This document shows positions 7,547 through 14,588 of a stretch of 17,783 nucleotides of DNA, one piece after another (positions within the stretch are counted from its first letter, which is position 1; every line of letters starts with the position of its first letter). The stretch is from positions 1 to 17,783 of the forward strand of contig JAHRAM010000132.1 in the NCBI GenBank assembly GCA_020027305.1, in the 5' to 3' direction. The stretch comes from Acidimicrobiia bacterium (GTDB taxonomy: Bacteria; Actinomycetota; Acidimicrobiia; Acidimicrobiales; Hopanoidiivorantaceae). A program made the translations under genes and the position numbers. The notes beneath the pieces were generated by a model that made no database searches, was not told where the DNA came from, and saw only the letters and a list, made by a program, of their open reading frames with translations.

Positions 7547-8737
7547 TCATTTTGAATTTAAAGATTCGCTTCTTTCGTATGCCACAACTGCATTAAGTTG
7601 CTCTTGGGTCAAAATTCCAGCGTTGTGGCTTAGACAAAAATTGTGTCGCTTGATGCGATCTCTATCTCCAGCATCACGGTCTCCAACACACTTTCCAAAT
7701 GAAGGCATTTGTCCTCCGCCATCGCCTTGTCCAAAGTTTCCATATTTAACACCGTTTTCACTGCCAGCCCCTACAAATATTGCTTGCTCTAGGGCAGTAT
7801 CAAATTGTCGAGTAACCGCACCATTTCTTAAGCTAGGGCCAAACGCTCCACCTCCAACAATTTCGGGGCCAATAAGCCCGCCTGTAGATTCCACCAAACT
7901 ATCTGCCTTATACGACCAACCAGGGGTGTGACATCTAGCGCATCCAAATACGCCGCCATCTCCAACATTGTTGAATAACAACTCTCCCATTAGCACTTGG
8001 TTGGTAGCTGCCTGTTCAACCATTTCTGTAGTCGCTCTTTCAATAGCATCAATGTCTTCTGATAGCTCTGGGTTTTCTTTTAACACTTTTTGTCTGGCAG
8101 TGGCAATTATGCCAGTGCTCACACGATCTCTAAGCTCGGCTGGCAAAATCTGCTCTGACTCGATATATGCCAAAATATCGTCTACTTGTTGTGTCGTAAA
8201 TGGCCCACCACCAGGACCGCCCCATGCAGCCATTGGGGTATTTGGCCTTCCGTAATCCAGCACATATCGAACTTCGCTTTCTGAAAAACGATAAAGCACA
8301 GCCGACAATGAGGGCACTTGCCAGCTTACGTTAGCAAGATAAGTGCTATTGTTATCGAGCAACACATGGTTAACTTGCCCGCCCGGCCCATTTACAGTTC
8401 CATGACAGCTTGCACAACGTTCTTCATAAAGATGTCTGCCTTGTTCTACAGCATGGGAATCATCTCTGACAATACGCCCTTCTTGCCTTCCAGGTTCACC
8501 CAACCAATAAAGTGGAAGGGCAATCCCAATAATAATTAAACTAAATAGTCCTGTGGCAAGCCCAACATCTAATCTTCTAGTTTCAAGTTTTTCATCAGAA
8601 TCTCCTGTCCTTCGATTTGGAGGAGTATGTAGCTCAGCACCAATTTCTTTTCTTCCTGCTAGCCAATTAAATAGCCAATAAATAACAAACCCACCAATTG
8701 CTATCGCAGCAATAACAAGCCCTACGTTTCTAACCAT
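7547..8737 (-). CDS. Membrane-anchored diheme cytochrome c of the quinol-oxidising complex
   Basis: This 396-residue protein has two N-terminal helices (about 5-26 and 58-78) and then two cytochrome c domains facing outside. The first haem site is CASCH (108-112) with a likely axial Met at 169 (TPMAAW). The second is CARCH (266-270) with a likely axial Met at 344 (GQMPSFG). A helical segment of about 45 residues (200-250) separates the domains. Two extra cysteines (C350, C368) lie in a charged loop after the second Met ligand and could form a disulfide. It follows the Rieske gene by 25 bp. It probably takes electrons from the Rieske cluster, the role played by QcrC in other actinobacteria, but its helix arrangement (N-terminal) and sequence are not those of classical QcrC as I know it. 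Confidence 0.9.
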   Translation of the reverse strand: MVRNVGLVIAAIAIGGFVIYWLFNWLAGRKEIGAELHTPPNRRTGDSDEKLETRRLDVGLATGLFSLIIIGIALPLYWLGEPGRQEGRIVRDDSHAVEQGRHLYEERCASCHGTVNGPGGQVNHVLLDNNSTYLANVSWQVPSLSAVLYRFSESEVRYVLDYGRPNTPMAAWGGPGGGPFTTQQVDDILAYIESEQILPAELRDRVSTGIIATARQKVLKENPELSEDIDAIERATTEMVEQAATNQVLMGELLFNNVGDGGVFGCARCHTPGWSYKADSLVESTGGLIGPEIVGGGAFGPSLRNGAVTRQFDTALEQAIFVGAGSENGVKYGNFGQGDGGGQMPSFGKCVGDRDAGDRDRIKRHNFCLSHNAGILTQEQLNAVVAYERSESLNSK

Positions 8738-8762
8738 TTGTATTTTCTACTTGCTCTATTTG

Positions 8763-9614
8763 TTACTCTGAAGCTTCTCCGATGCAGTTTGGCCCTTCTG
8801 CCTCCTGGCCTGTAGTATTGGTGCCAATAGGTGGGCCTTGAATGATCGTGCCTGTATCAACTATAAATTCACCTTGGTTGTTGACCAGCATTGCAAAGCG
8901 ATCTAAACCACGAGGAGCAGGACCGCCTCGCTTTTCTCCCACCCTATTATATTGTGAGCCATGACATGGGCACTCAAACCATTGCGAGCTAACACACTCT
9001 GGCACACGACATCCTAAATGTGGGCACTTTTGATAAAGAGCAATTAGTCCTTGTTCCATCCCCTCTAACTCAGGAGCAGAATAAGTTGCCCGTGCTTTTT
9101 CGATAGAACCAACTGGATATTCTGTTACCCACATCCGCCCTTCTGGCACATAAAAGAAATTGTTGTTGTCTTTAATTTGTTGCTTGACATCGCTAACTGC
9201 ACCCAGATTGATTTTTGATCCAAAACCACTTGAAAACGACGGCCAAAGAAATGCCAGCACTGAACCTCCAAAGCCTGCCAGCCCAAAGCCTGCTAATCCT
9301 ATTACCGAGCGATTTAAAAACTGCCTGCGGGTGACTCCCACGGCATCAGCATCTGGCTCAATGTAAACGGCTGTTTCAAGCAATTCTTGTTCTTCTGGCG
9401 CAAGTTCAGTGCTAGGCTCAGCCACTTGAAGAGCTTGCTCTTCAAACTCACGCCCTGTATAGCTAGAAATTTTACGTGCTTGTTTGTCGGTTCGCCGAGT
9501 TCTTCCGCTCAGTCTTCCAGTTCCTTTCTCACTGCTTCGACGTTTAAGACCTGCAAACATCATGACGGCAGCCGCCAGCACGATTACAATTATTGCGATT
9601 ATTATTAGTGCCAT
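8763..9614 (-). CDS. qcrA: Rieske [2Fe-2S] protein of a cytochrome b6f/bc-type complex
   Basis: This 283-residue Rieske protein has both cluster boxes. CPHLGC gives ligands C197 and H199, CPCHGS gives C215 and H218, and C202-C217 is the stabilising disulfide. It oxidises quinol and passes the electron to cytochrome c. An N-terminal helix (about 2-22) is followed by a charged cytoplasmic stretch. A twin-arginine-like TRRQFLNR (95-102) comes before a second helix (about 103-125), consistent with Tat-dependent export of the folded Fe-S domain. Additional cysteines C207 and C277 are unusual. A good Shine-Dalgarno (AAGGAG) precedes the ATG. The gene lies between the subunit-IV-type gene and the diheme cytochrome c. 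Confidence 0.95.
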   Translation of the reverse strand: MALIIIAIIVIVLAAAVMMFAGLKRRSSEKGTGRLSGRTRRTDKQARKISSYTGREFEEQALQVAEPSTELAPEEQELLETAVYIEPDADAVGVTRRQFLNRSVIGLAGFGLAGFGGSVLAFLWPSFSSGFGSKINLGAVSDVKQQIKDNNNFFYVPEGRMWVTEYPVGSIEKARATYSAPELEGMEQGLIALYQKCPHLGCRVPECVSSQWFECPCHGSQYNRVGEKRGGPAPRGLDRFAMLVNNQGEFIVDTGTIIQGPPIGTNTTGQEAEGPNCIGEASE

Positions 9615-9623
9615 TTATACATA

Positions 9624-9629
9624 CTCCTT
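9624..9629 (-). promoter_or_regulatory. Shine-Dalgarno of the Rieske gene
   Basis: AAGGAG on the minus strand lies 9 bases before the Rieske ATG at 9614, just after the stop of the preceding gene. It is one of the few strong ribosome-binding sites in this operon and supports the chosen start. Confidence 0.7.
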
Positions 9630-10355
9630 CTAGAAATCAAAAAACAGTCCTGACTCCCATGGAAAAATGAAATTAAAACCTGGACCTCTAAAGAAAGACC
9701 CAATAATAACTAAGATGGCCCAAAACATGAGATGAACCGTCATCAACGATACTGCGAACTTTCTTCGCTCAGGCGCCTTCTCAGGATTTTTATCAATATA
9801 TGGAGCAAGTATCAGCAAAAATATGCCAACTCCCGGAATGGTCACACCTGCCACCATAGGATGAAACATAGTTAGCAATTCTTGAAGCCCTAAGAAATAC
9901 CACGGAGCTTTTGAGGGGTTAGGGGTTTCATTAAAGTTGGCAAGCTCTAGAAGAGGTGCGTTAACAAATATAGAAAATATTAAAACGAACCCTGTCACTA
10001 AAAGGATTGCCACAAATTCACCTAGGAGCAAATGTGGCCAAGTATGAACTTTGTCAGCAGGAAGTGCTTTTACATCTTGGATTGAACCTGCCTTAACTAC
10101 AGTTAAGAGCCGCTGAGTATGCCCGCCAGGACCAGTAGGCGATTCAGCAGTTTGAGTAGCAGGTGCTGAACGTTCCAAAAGTGCTGAAGAGACTTTTCCT
10201 GTTTCAGCAGAAGTGGCAACTTCAGAAGTGTCAGCATCCACAGCTTGCGAAGTTTCTTGTTCGCCACTATCGCCAGATGATTCTTCAGCCTGGCCCATAG
10301 CTCTAGCCCTTGCTTCAGCAGCCCGCTTCAATAAATGTTCTGGAATATCGACCAT
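9630..10355 (-). CDS. Cytochrome b C-terminal part (subunit IV-type) of a b6f-like complex
   Basis: This 241-residue protein corresponds to subunit IV (PetD-like), the C-terminal half of cytochrome b. Three helices are seen at about 112-131, 168-186 and 200-221. The Qo-site motif usually written PEWY appears here as KAPWY (149-153), lacking the Glu, followed by FLGLQELL. Residues 1-21 (starting MVDIPEHLLKR) are nearly the same as the start of the cytochrome c encoded from 12480. They are followed by about 75 residues of Ala/Ser/Glu/Thr-rich linker, absent from ordinary subunit IV. It follows the b6-type gene by 17 bp. I infer that it oxidises menaquinol at the Qo site together with the b6-type subunit and the Rieske protein. 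Confidence 0.93.
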   Translation of the reverse strand: MVDIPEHLLKRAAEARARAMGQAEESSGDSGEQETSQAVDADTSEVATSAETGKVSSALLERSAPATQTAESPTGPGGHTQRLLTVVKAGSIQDVKALPADKVHTWPHLLLGEFVAILLVTGFVLIFSIFVNAPLLELANFNETPNPSKAPWYFLGLQELLTMFHPMVAGVTIPGVGIFLLILAPYIDKNPEKAPERRKFAVSLMTVHLMFWAILVIIGSFFRGPGFNFIFPWESGLFFDF

Positions 10356-10373
10356 TGCTTTTCTCGTCTTTGC

Positions 10374-11156
10374 TTATAGTGGCCCAGAAATGCCGCCGTC
10401 TTTTCTCACCCGCCAGAAATGAATTGCCATAAAGATGACTATCACAAATGGCAAGAGCAACACATGCAATACATACCAGCGAAGCAAAGTATCGGTACCA
10501 ATGTCTACCCCACCCAAAAGAACAAACCTAACCTGTTCACCAAACACTGGGGTGAACCCCATCATATTCGTTCCAACCGTGACTGCCCAGAGCGCCAGCT
10601 GATCCCATGGCAAAAGATAGCCAGTGAAAGAAAGTAGCAACGTGAGCGTGAGCAGCACCACACCAATGACCCAATTGAATTCACGCGGTGGTTTGTATGC
10701 CCCATGATAAAACACTCGCGCCATATGTAAGAAAACAGTTAGCACCATTAGGTGGGCAGCCCAACGATGCATATTTCTAACTAGTAACCCAAACGTCACC
10801 GAAGTCTGGAGAGAAGAAATGTCATCCCATGCAGCTGCAGCTGTTGGGCGATAAAAGAACATCAAAAAGATACCAGTCACCGTCAACAAGATGAACAAGA
10901 AAAAACTCAGCCCGCCCAAACAAAGTGTGTAGCTAACTTTTACTCCGTGTCTTTTCACTTTCACAGGGTGCAAATGATATAGCACGCTGTTCATCACCAC
11001 ATAAGAGCGGTTCCTAGGGTTATCAGCATATCCTTTTCGAAAGATTGAGCCTGGACGGAAAATAGAAACCCATGCTTGTGACCCTTGGGTCTTCTCACCT
11101 ATCTTTTTTAGAGTGTCCATTGGCGATTTTCGGCCGTTAGTTCCATTTTGTGACAT
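10374..11156 (-). CDS. Cytochrome b6-type subunit (cytochrome b N-terminal part)
   Basis: This 260-residue, four-helix protein binds two haems b. The ligand pairs are H130-x13-H144 and H231-x14-H246. The x14 spacing in the second pair is the b6-type arrangement. C79 in YTLCLGG aligns with the Cys that covalently holds haem c(n) in chloroplast cytochrome b6 (FYCLGG). PWDQLALWAV matches the b6 PWDQ segment, and the C-terminus GGISGPL matches that of plant b6. About 60 extra residues precede the first conserved segment. The ATG overlaps the stop of the ferredoxin gene by one base (TAATG). The gene is PetB-like in architecture, but the context (complex I, no photosynthesis genes) makes it respiratory. 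Confidence 0.95.
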   Translation of the reverse strand: MSQNGTNGRKSPMDTLKKIGEKTQGSQAWVSIFRPGSIFRKGYADNPRNRSYVVMNSVLYHLHPVKVKRHGVKVSYTLCLGGLSFFLFILLTVTGIFLMFFYRPTAAAAWDDISSLQTSVTFGLLVRNMHRWAAHLMVLTVFLHMARVFYHGAYKPPREFNWVIGVVLLTLTLLLSFTGYLLPWDQLALWAVTVGTNMMGFTPVFGEQVRFVLLGGVDIGTDTLLRWYVLHVLLLPFVIVIFMAIHFWRVRKDGGISGPL

Positions 11157-11572
11157 TATGCCAACCTCATCCCATATCCATAACCATAAGATGCCATCCG
11201 CTGTTGAGCATCGCCATCGGGTGGAGCATCATCCACTCTTCCTAAAATAATGACCCCAGTCGGGCAACGATCCACGCACAAGGCACAACGGGTACAAACA
11301 TCGTCATCAATTGTAAAGATAACATTATCGCTAGGGTCTATACCTGGTTGTTCTGTATCAATGGCTTCGTCTATGGCATCAGGTGAAACCATATGGATAC
11401 ACTTCCATGGGCAAATATCTACACAGCCCTCACACATTATGCATTCAGACTGGTCAATGTGTATAAACTGAGAAGGCTTTACAGCTGACTTAAGCCATTC
11501 AGCATCAACTTCTTGAAGCACATAGTCATCTCGAAATTCGGGGAATGGGGGATTAGCGTCTGGTATTGACAT
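11156..11572 (-). CDS. Ferredoxin with two [4Fe-4S] clusters, within the b6f-like operon
   Basis: This 138-residue soluble protein has two 4Fe-4S motifs. The first is C44-x2-C47-x2-C50-x3-C54-P and the second is C93-x2-C96-x2-C99-x3-C103-P, with an extra Cys at 58. The motifs are separated by about 35 acidic residues, longer than in clostridial ferredoxins. The C-terminus is a glycine/tyrosine-rich tail. No signal peptide is present, so it is probably cytoplasmic. Its coupling to the b6-type gene (TAATG overlap) suggests it is a peripheral subunit, or an electron donor or acceptor on the cytoplasmic face, where haem c(n) is exposed in b6f complexes. That role is inference. Confidence 0.92.
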   Translation of the reverse strand: MSIPDANPPFPEFRDDYVLQEVDAEWLKSAVKPSQFIHIDQSECIMCEGCVDICPWKCIHMVSPDAIDEAIDTEQPGIDPSDNVIFTIDDDVCTRCALCVDRCPTGVIILGRVDDAPPDGDAQQRMASYGYGYGMRLA

Positions 11573-11586
11573 ATTTTGCTCTTCTC

Positions 11587-11622
11587 AATTCTTAATTCAA
11601 TTCTTAATTGCTCTTCTTAATT
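11587..11622. repeat. 12-bp near-perfect tandem repeat in an operon spacer
   Basis: In the 64-bp gap between the ferredoxin and four-helix membrane-protein genes, AATTCTTAATTC (11587-11598) is followed directly by AATTCTTAATTG (11599-11610) and by a degenerate third copy, CTCTTCTTAATT. It is AT-rich and could be slippage-derived or a regulatory element. No function is evident. Confidence 0.6.
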
Positions 11623-11636
11623 ATATGTATTTCAAA

Positions 11637-12227
11637 TCATGCACTTGTCGGTTCTGTGTTTTGTTCAATAAGTGGCCTTCCATATTTAGAAGTCTCTTCT
11701 GGTTCATCAGGAACAGGCAATCCACGTTTTTGCCATATTAAAAATAATGCCACATTGCCAACTAAAGCTATGACATAAATTACAACCGCGACAACATCAC
11801 GAAGTATTTGATAATTTAAATTAAATGGCAATGCCCATTCCAGTAGCTGTTGCCCATCAGATGAAATCCATGCTGGCAAGGTTGGCCCGCCTAGAGCTCG
11901 GCTGGATCGCCAAGCCAACTCTGAATCAGAAAAGGTTATCCAAAGATGTGGAACTACTCCATAAATCCAAAACATTAAAGCAAAAATTATCGTAGACCCT
12001 ACCATTGCTTCCCCCCAAGAAAGCGATTTTCCAGCAGGGCGCTTTACTGCATATTTCAACAATAGATAAATCGCCAAACATGAAATCACCCAACTACCAG
12101 TGAAGCCCACATTTAAATATGGTGGGTCAACAGCTTGGGTAATGGCAAGCCAAAGAGCTAAGGAGCCAAACAACCCAAATGAAACCGCAACCATTCCACG
12201 ATTAAATCGCTTAATGGAGTTTTCCAC
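11637..12227 (-). CDS. Four-helix membrane protein of unknown function, first gene of the respiratory operon
   Basis: I do not recognise this 196-residue protein. Predicted helices are at about 13-31, 43-62, 72-93 and 143-166. A loop of about 50 residues between helices 3 and 4 contains several Trp and Ser residues, and a polar C-terminal tail follows. No haem, Fe-S or copper motif is visible. H94 in VVPHLWITF is the only His and might be functional. The start is GTG at 12227, supported by AAGGA at 12235-12239, seven bases upstream. It precedes the ferredoxin gene by 64 bp and is the first minus-strand gene after the divergent intergenic region. Its position suggests an accessory subunit or assembly factor of the b6f-like complex. 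Confidence 0.85.
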   Translation of the reverse strand: MENSIKRFNRGMVAVSFGLFGSLALWLAITQAVDPPYLNVGFTGSWVISCLAIYLLLKYAVKRPAGKSLSWGEAMVGSTIIFALMFWIYGVVPHLWITFSDSELAWRSSRALGGPTLPAWISSDGQQLLEWALPFNLNYQILRDVVAVVIYVIALVGNVALFLIWQKRGLPVPDEPEETSKYGRPLIEQNTEPTSA

Positions 12228-12479
12228 TTTTAGTTCCTTATGCTCCGCGTAGCCCGACTAAAATCAATGTAGTTGGTGAAAATAATCACAGTATTCTATT
12301 GTTAGTTTAGTTGCTAGAGAAAAAGTTTTAATATAAATTGTATGCTTAAAAATGAAGAGGGTAAAGCTAAACAACGACAACGCGACATTAAAACAACCAC
12401 TATGAAAAATGAAAATATTGTAAAAAATAAAATAACGTGGAACAAGCTGGTAGGCAAAACGAGAGGGCTGGGATTTTAA
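12228..12479. promoter_or_regulatory. Divergent intergenic region, likely promoters for both transcription units
   Basis: This 252-bp gap lies between the divergent starts at 12227 (minus) and 12480 (plus). It must hold at least the minus-strand promoter for the long respiratory operon. A plus-strand candidate is TTGCTA (12311-12316) and TAAATT (12334-12339) with a 17-bp spacer. A minus-strand -10-like TAGAAT is read from 12298 to 12293, with no good -35. The right part (about 12340-12450) is A-rich. AAGGA at 12235-12239 (minus) and GAGGG plus GGGA near 12463-12474 (plus) are the ribosome-binding sites. I see no convincing small gene here. The exact promoters are uncertain. Confidence 0.4.
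12235..12239 (-). promoter_or_regulatory. Shine-Dalgarno supporting the GTG start at 12227
   Basis: AAGGA on the minus strand is spaced seven bases from the GTG codon, which supports GTG rather than a downstream ATG as the start of the four-helix membrane protein. Confidence 0.6.
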
Positions 12480-13307
12480 GTGGTTGATGTTCCAGAATAT
12501 CTGCTAAAAAGATCCCAAGAGCGAAGGGCTGCTCTTTCAGGTGAGGAAGCTCCAGCACCAACTGAGGCACCTGCAACTTCTGGTGGTGGGGCAGCAAGCG
12601 ACACACAAACAAAAACACCAGCACCCGTTGGAAAAGTTCCAGTTCCAATTTCTCCATCTGCTCCTCCAAAAGAAATAGAGGTGCCAACATCAGTCAAGGC
12701 TGCTGAGCGACGTTTAAAAATCCCTTACTGGATTATGCCTGTATTGGTCTTTATTCCTATTTGGGCGTTTATATATGTAGGAACTCTTGAAGAGCCAGCC
12801 CGTGCCGCAACTGGAATCGTTGCAGACGGACAACATGTATATTTAGAAGTGGCGGCTTGTTCTTCTTGCCATGGGGCAACTGGAGCGGGCACCAATTCTG
12901 GCCCATCCCTTAAAGAACTTGACCTGCTAAAAACTTTCCCAGACACTGAAGAAGGTTTGGCCCAGCACATTGAATGGGTAGTGAAGGGAACAAACGGAGT
13001 AGGAATAGGAAGACCATACGGATCGCCCGAACAAGGAAGGGTGGCAGGCTGGTTTGGCAATATGAATGGCTTTGGCACCCAATTGAGTGCTAAACAAATT
13101 CTTAAAGTTGTCCTTTATGAAAGAGTAATGCTAGCTGAAAGTCCCACCGCAAAAACCATTGCCCTCCAAGTTGAAGCTGCTCTAAACGATGGGTCATTAG
13201 CTTTACCCGAAAGATGGGATGAAAGCATAACAGCAGAACAAATTCTTACAGACATTGGCATAGCCATTTCAATGAGTGAAGATTCTGCACAAACTTCTGC
13301 CCCGTAA
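12480..13307 (+). CDS. Membrane-anchored monohaem cytochrome c
   Basis: This 275-residue protein has an N-terminal conserved peptide (1-21, starting MVDVPEYLLKR), an Ala/Pro/Thr-rich linker (about 22-75), one helix at about 82-101, and a C-terminal cytochrome c domain. The domain carries CSSCH (127-131) and a likely axial Met at 195 (GNMNGFG). The helix orientation puts residues 1-80 in the cytoplasm and the haem outside. The N-terminal peptide is shared with the subunit-IV-type protein encoded at 9630-10355. The start is GTG at 12480, with GAGGG/GGGA upstream. The stop abuts the ATG of the flavoprotein gene (TAAATG). It probably accepts electrons from the b6f-like complex or delivers them to a terminal oxidase. 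Confidence 0.9.
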   Translation: MVDVPEYLLKRSQERRAALSGEEAPAPTEAPATSGGGAASDTQTKTPAPVGKVPVPISPSAPPKEIEVPTSVKAAERRLKIPYWIMPVLVFIPIWAFIYVGTLEEPARAATGIVADGQHVYLEVAACSSCHGATGAGTNSGPSLKELDLLKTFPDTEEGLAQHIEWVVKGTNGVGIGRPYGSPEQGRVAGWFGNMNGFGTQLSAKQILKVVLYERVMLAESPTAKTIALQVEAALNDGSLALPERWDESITAEQILTDIGIAISMSEDSAQTSAP

Positions 13308-14588
13308 ATGCCCAAATATGATTTGTTAGTCATAGGTGGCGGGCCTGCTGGCTCTTCAGCAGCCTATTGGGGGGCCAAACGTGGTCTCTCAGTAGCAGTG
13401 CTAGAAAAAAAGAATTTTCCACGCGACAAAACTTGTGGCGATGGATTAACGCCTAGGGCAGTTCTTCAACTAGAAGAGATGGGCGTGCTTACCGACTTAG
13501 AACCAACCTCGCATCGCCATATTGGGCTTCGCACCCGCGCCAACCAACAAGTGCTTGAACTAGAGTGGCCCGACCATCCAGATTTCCCAAATTACGGGCT
13601 ATGTGTTAGACGTCGAGAATTTGACCAGTTGCTTCTTCAAGCGGCCGAGAAACAAGGCGCAAAAGTTTTTATGCAAACAGAAGCAGTTGAACCAATCTTT
13701 ACCGCAAATAAGCTGGGCCTTGCGGGAGCCAAAATTAAATCAAGCATCAAAACTGACTTTTCAGAGATTTCTGCCCGCTCAGTCATCGTTTCAGATGGGG
13801 CCAATTCCCGTTTCGGCAGAGCCTTAGGCGCAAAACGAGAACGAAGCTGGCCGCAAGGAATGGCAATCCGTACATACTATGAAAGTGTGAATAGCTCTGA
13901 TGTCTGGCTTGAGAGCAACATTGACATTCGCGACAAAAACGGCGGCGCCTTGCCTGGCTATGGTTGGGTTTTTCCATTAGGCGATGGAACTATTAATGTT
14001 GGAATTGGAATCTTGTCAACTTCCAAAAACTACACCGACCTAAACACTTCTAAATTAATGACCCAATGGGCAAATGCAGTTGACGATAGATGGAACATTG
14101 ACTCAGAAAATCCATGCATTGACCCTGTGGGTGGACGCCTCCCAATGGGTGGATCAGTTAGCCCTAAGGCTGGAACCAACTGGATGTTGGTCGGCGATGC
14201 GGCGGGCTTTATCAATCCTTTTAATGGAGAAGGCATCGACTATGCCCTAGAAACTGGACGGCATAGCGCAAATTTAATTGTTGACAATTTAACCAAAAAT
14301 TCCGACCCAGACTTTAGACATGTCTATCCAGAATGGCTAGAAAAAAATTATGGGCTTTACTTTCGAATAGGACGAGCATTTGCCAAAATTATCGGCAAGC
14401 CAGCAATTATGAAAAACCTCACAGGAACAGGTATGCGGTCAAAATCGCTTATGGAGTGGGCGCTTCGAATTATGTCAAATATGCTTCGCCCTGAAGAACG
14501 TGGACCAGCTGAACTTGCATACAATACTATTGCCACGTTGCTGAAAATTAAAGATACGGGCGTGTCCAAAAAAGAGGGCAGAGCTTGA
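13308..14588 (+). CDS. Geranylgeranyl-reductase-family FAD oxidoreductase, probably menaquinone side-chain reductase
   Basis: This 426-residue flavoprotein has an N-terminal dinucleotide-binding loop GGGPAG (10-15). The family motif CGDGLTPRA is near 43-51, and the second FAD motif GDAAGFINPFNGEGIDYAL is near 295-313. These are hallmarks of the geranylgeranyl reductase family (p-hydroxybenzoate hydroxylase fold), which saturates isoprenoid double bonds. In mycobacteria the family member MenJ reduces one unit of the menaquinone tail. Here the gene lies next to quinol-linked respiratory genes, and to my knowledge a homologue is also near nuo in Streptomyces. MenJ-like activity is therefore the best guess. 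Reduction of archaeal-type or other prenyl lipids remains possible. It abuts the cytochrome c gene upstream. Confidence 0.88.
   Translation: MPKYDLLVIGGGPAGSSAAYWGAKRGLSVAVLEKKNFPRDKTCGDGLTPRAVLQLEEMGVLTDLEPTSHRHIGLRTRANQQVLELEWPDHPDFPNYGLCVRRREFDQLLLQAAEKQGAKVFMQTEAVEPIFTANKLGLAGAKIKSSIKTDFSEISARSVIVSDGANSRFGRALGAKRERSWPQGMAIRTYYESVNSSDVWLESNIDIRDKNGGALPGYGWVFPLGDGTINVGIGILSTSKNYTDLNTSKLMTQWANAVDDRWNIDSENPCIDPVGGRLPMGGSVSPKAGTNWMLVGDAAGFINPFNGEGIDYALETGRHSANLIVDNLTKNSDPDFRHVYPEWLEKNYGLYFRIGRAFAKIIGKPAIMKNLTGTGMRSKSLMEWALRIMSNMLRPEERGPAELAYNTIATLLKIKDTGVSKKEGRA

Noticed and set aside
7616..7690. Possible third haem site in the diheme cytochrome c (FCLSH)
   Set aside because: CLSH lacks the second Cys of CxxCH, so it cannot be called a haem-binding site.
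7547..11156. Calling this block classical actinobacterial qcrC-qcrA-qcrB
   Set aside because: Cytochrome b is split in two with b6-type His spacing, the gene order differs, and the diheme cytochrome has a different topology.
12400..12697. Minus-strand open frames at the divergent region
   Set aside because: They overlap the well-supported cytochrome c gene on the plus strand, have no ribosome-binding site and have low-complexity composition.
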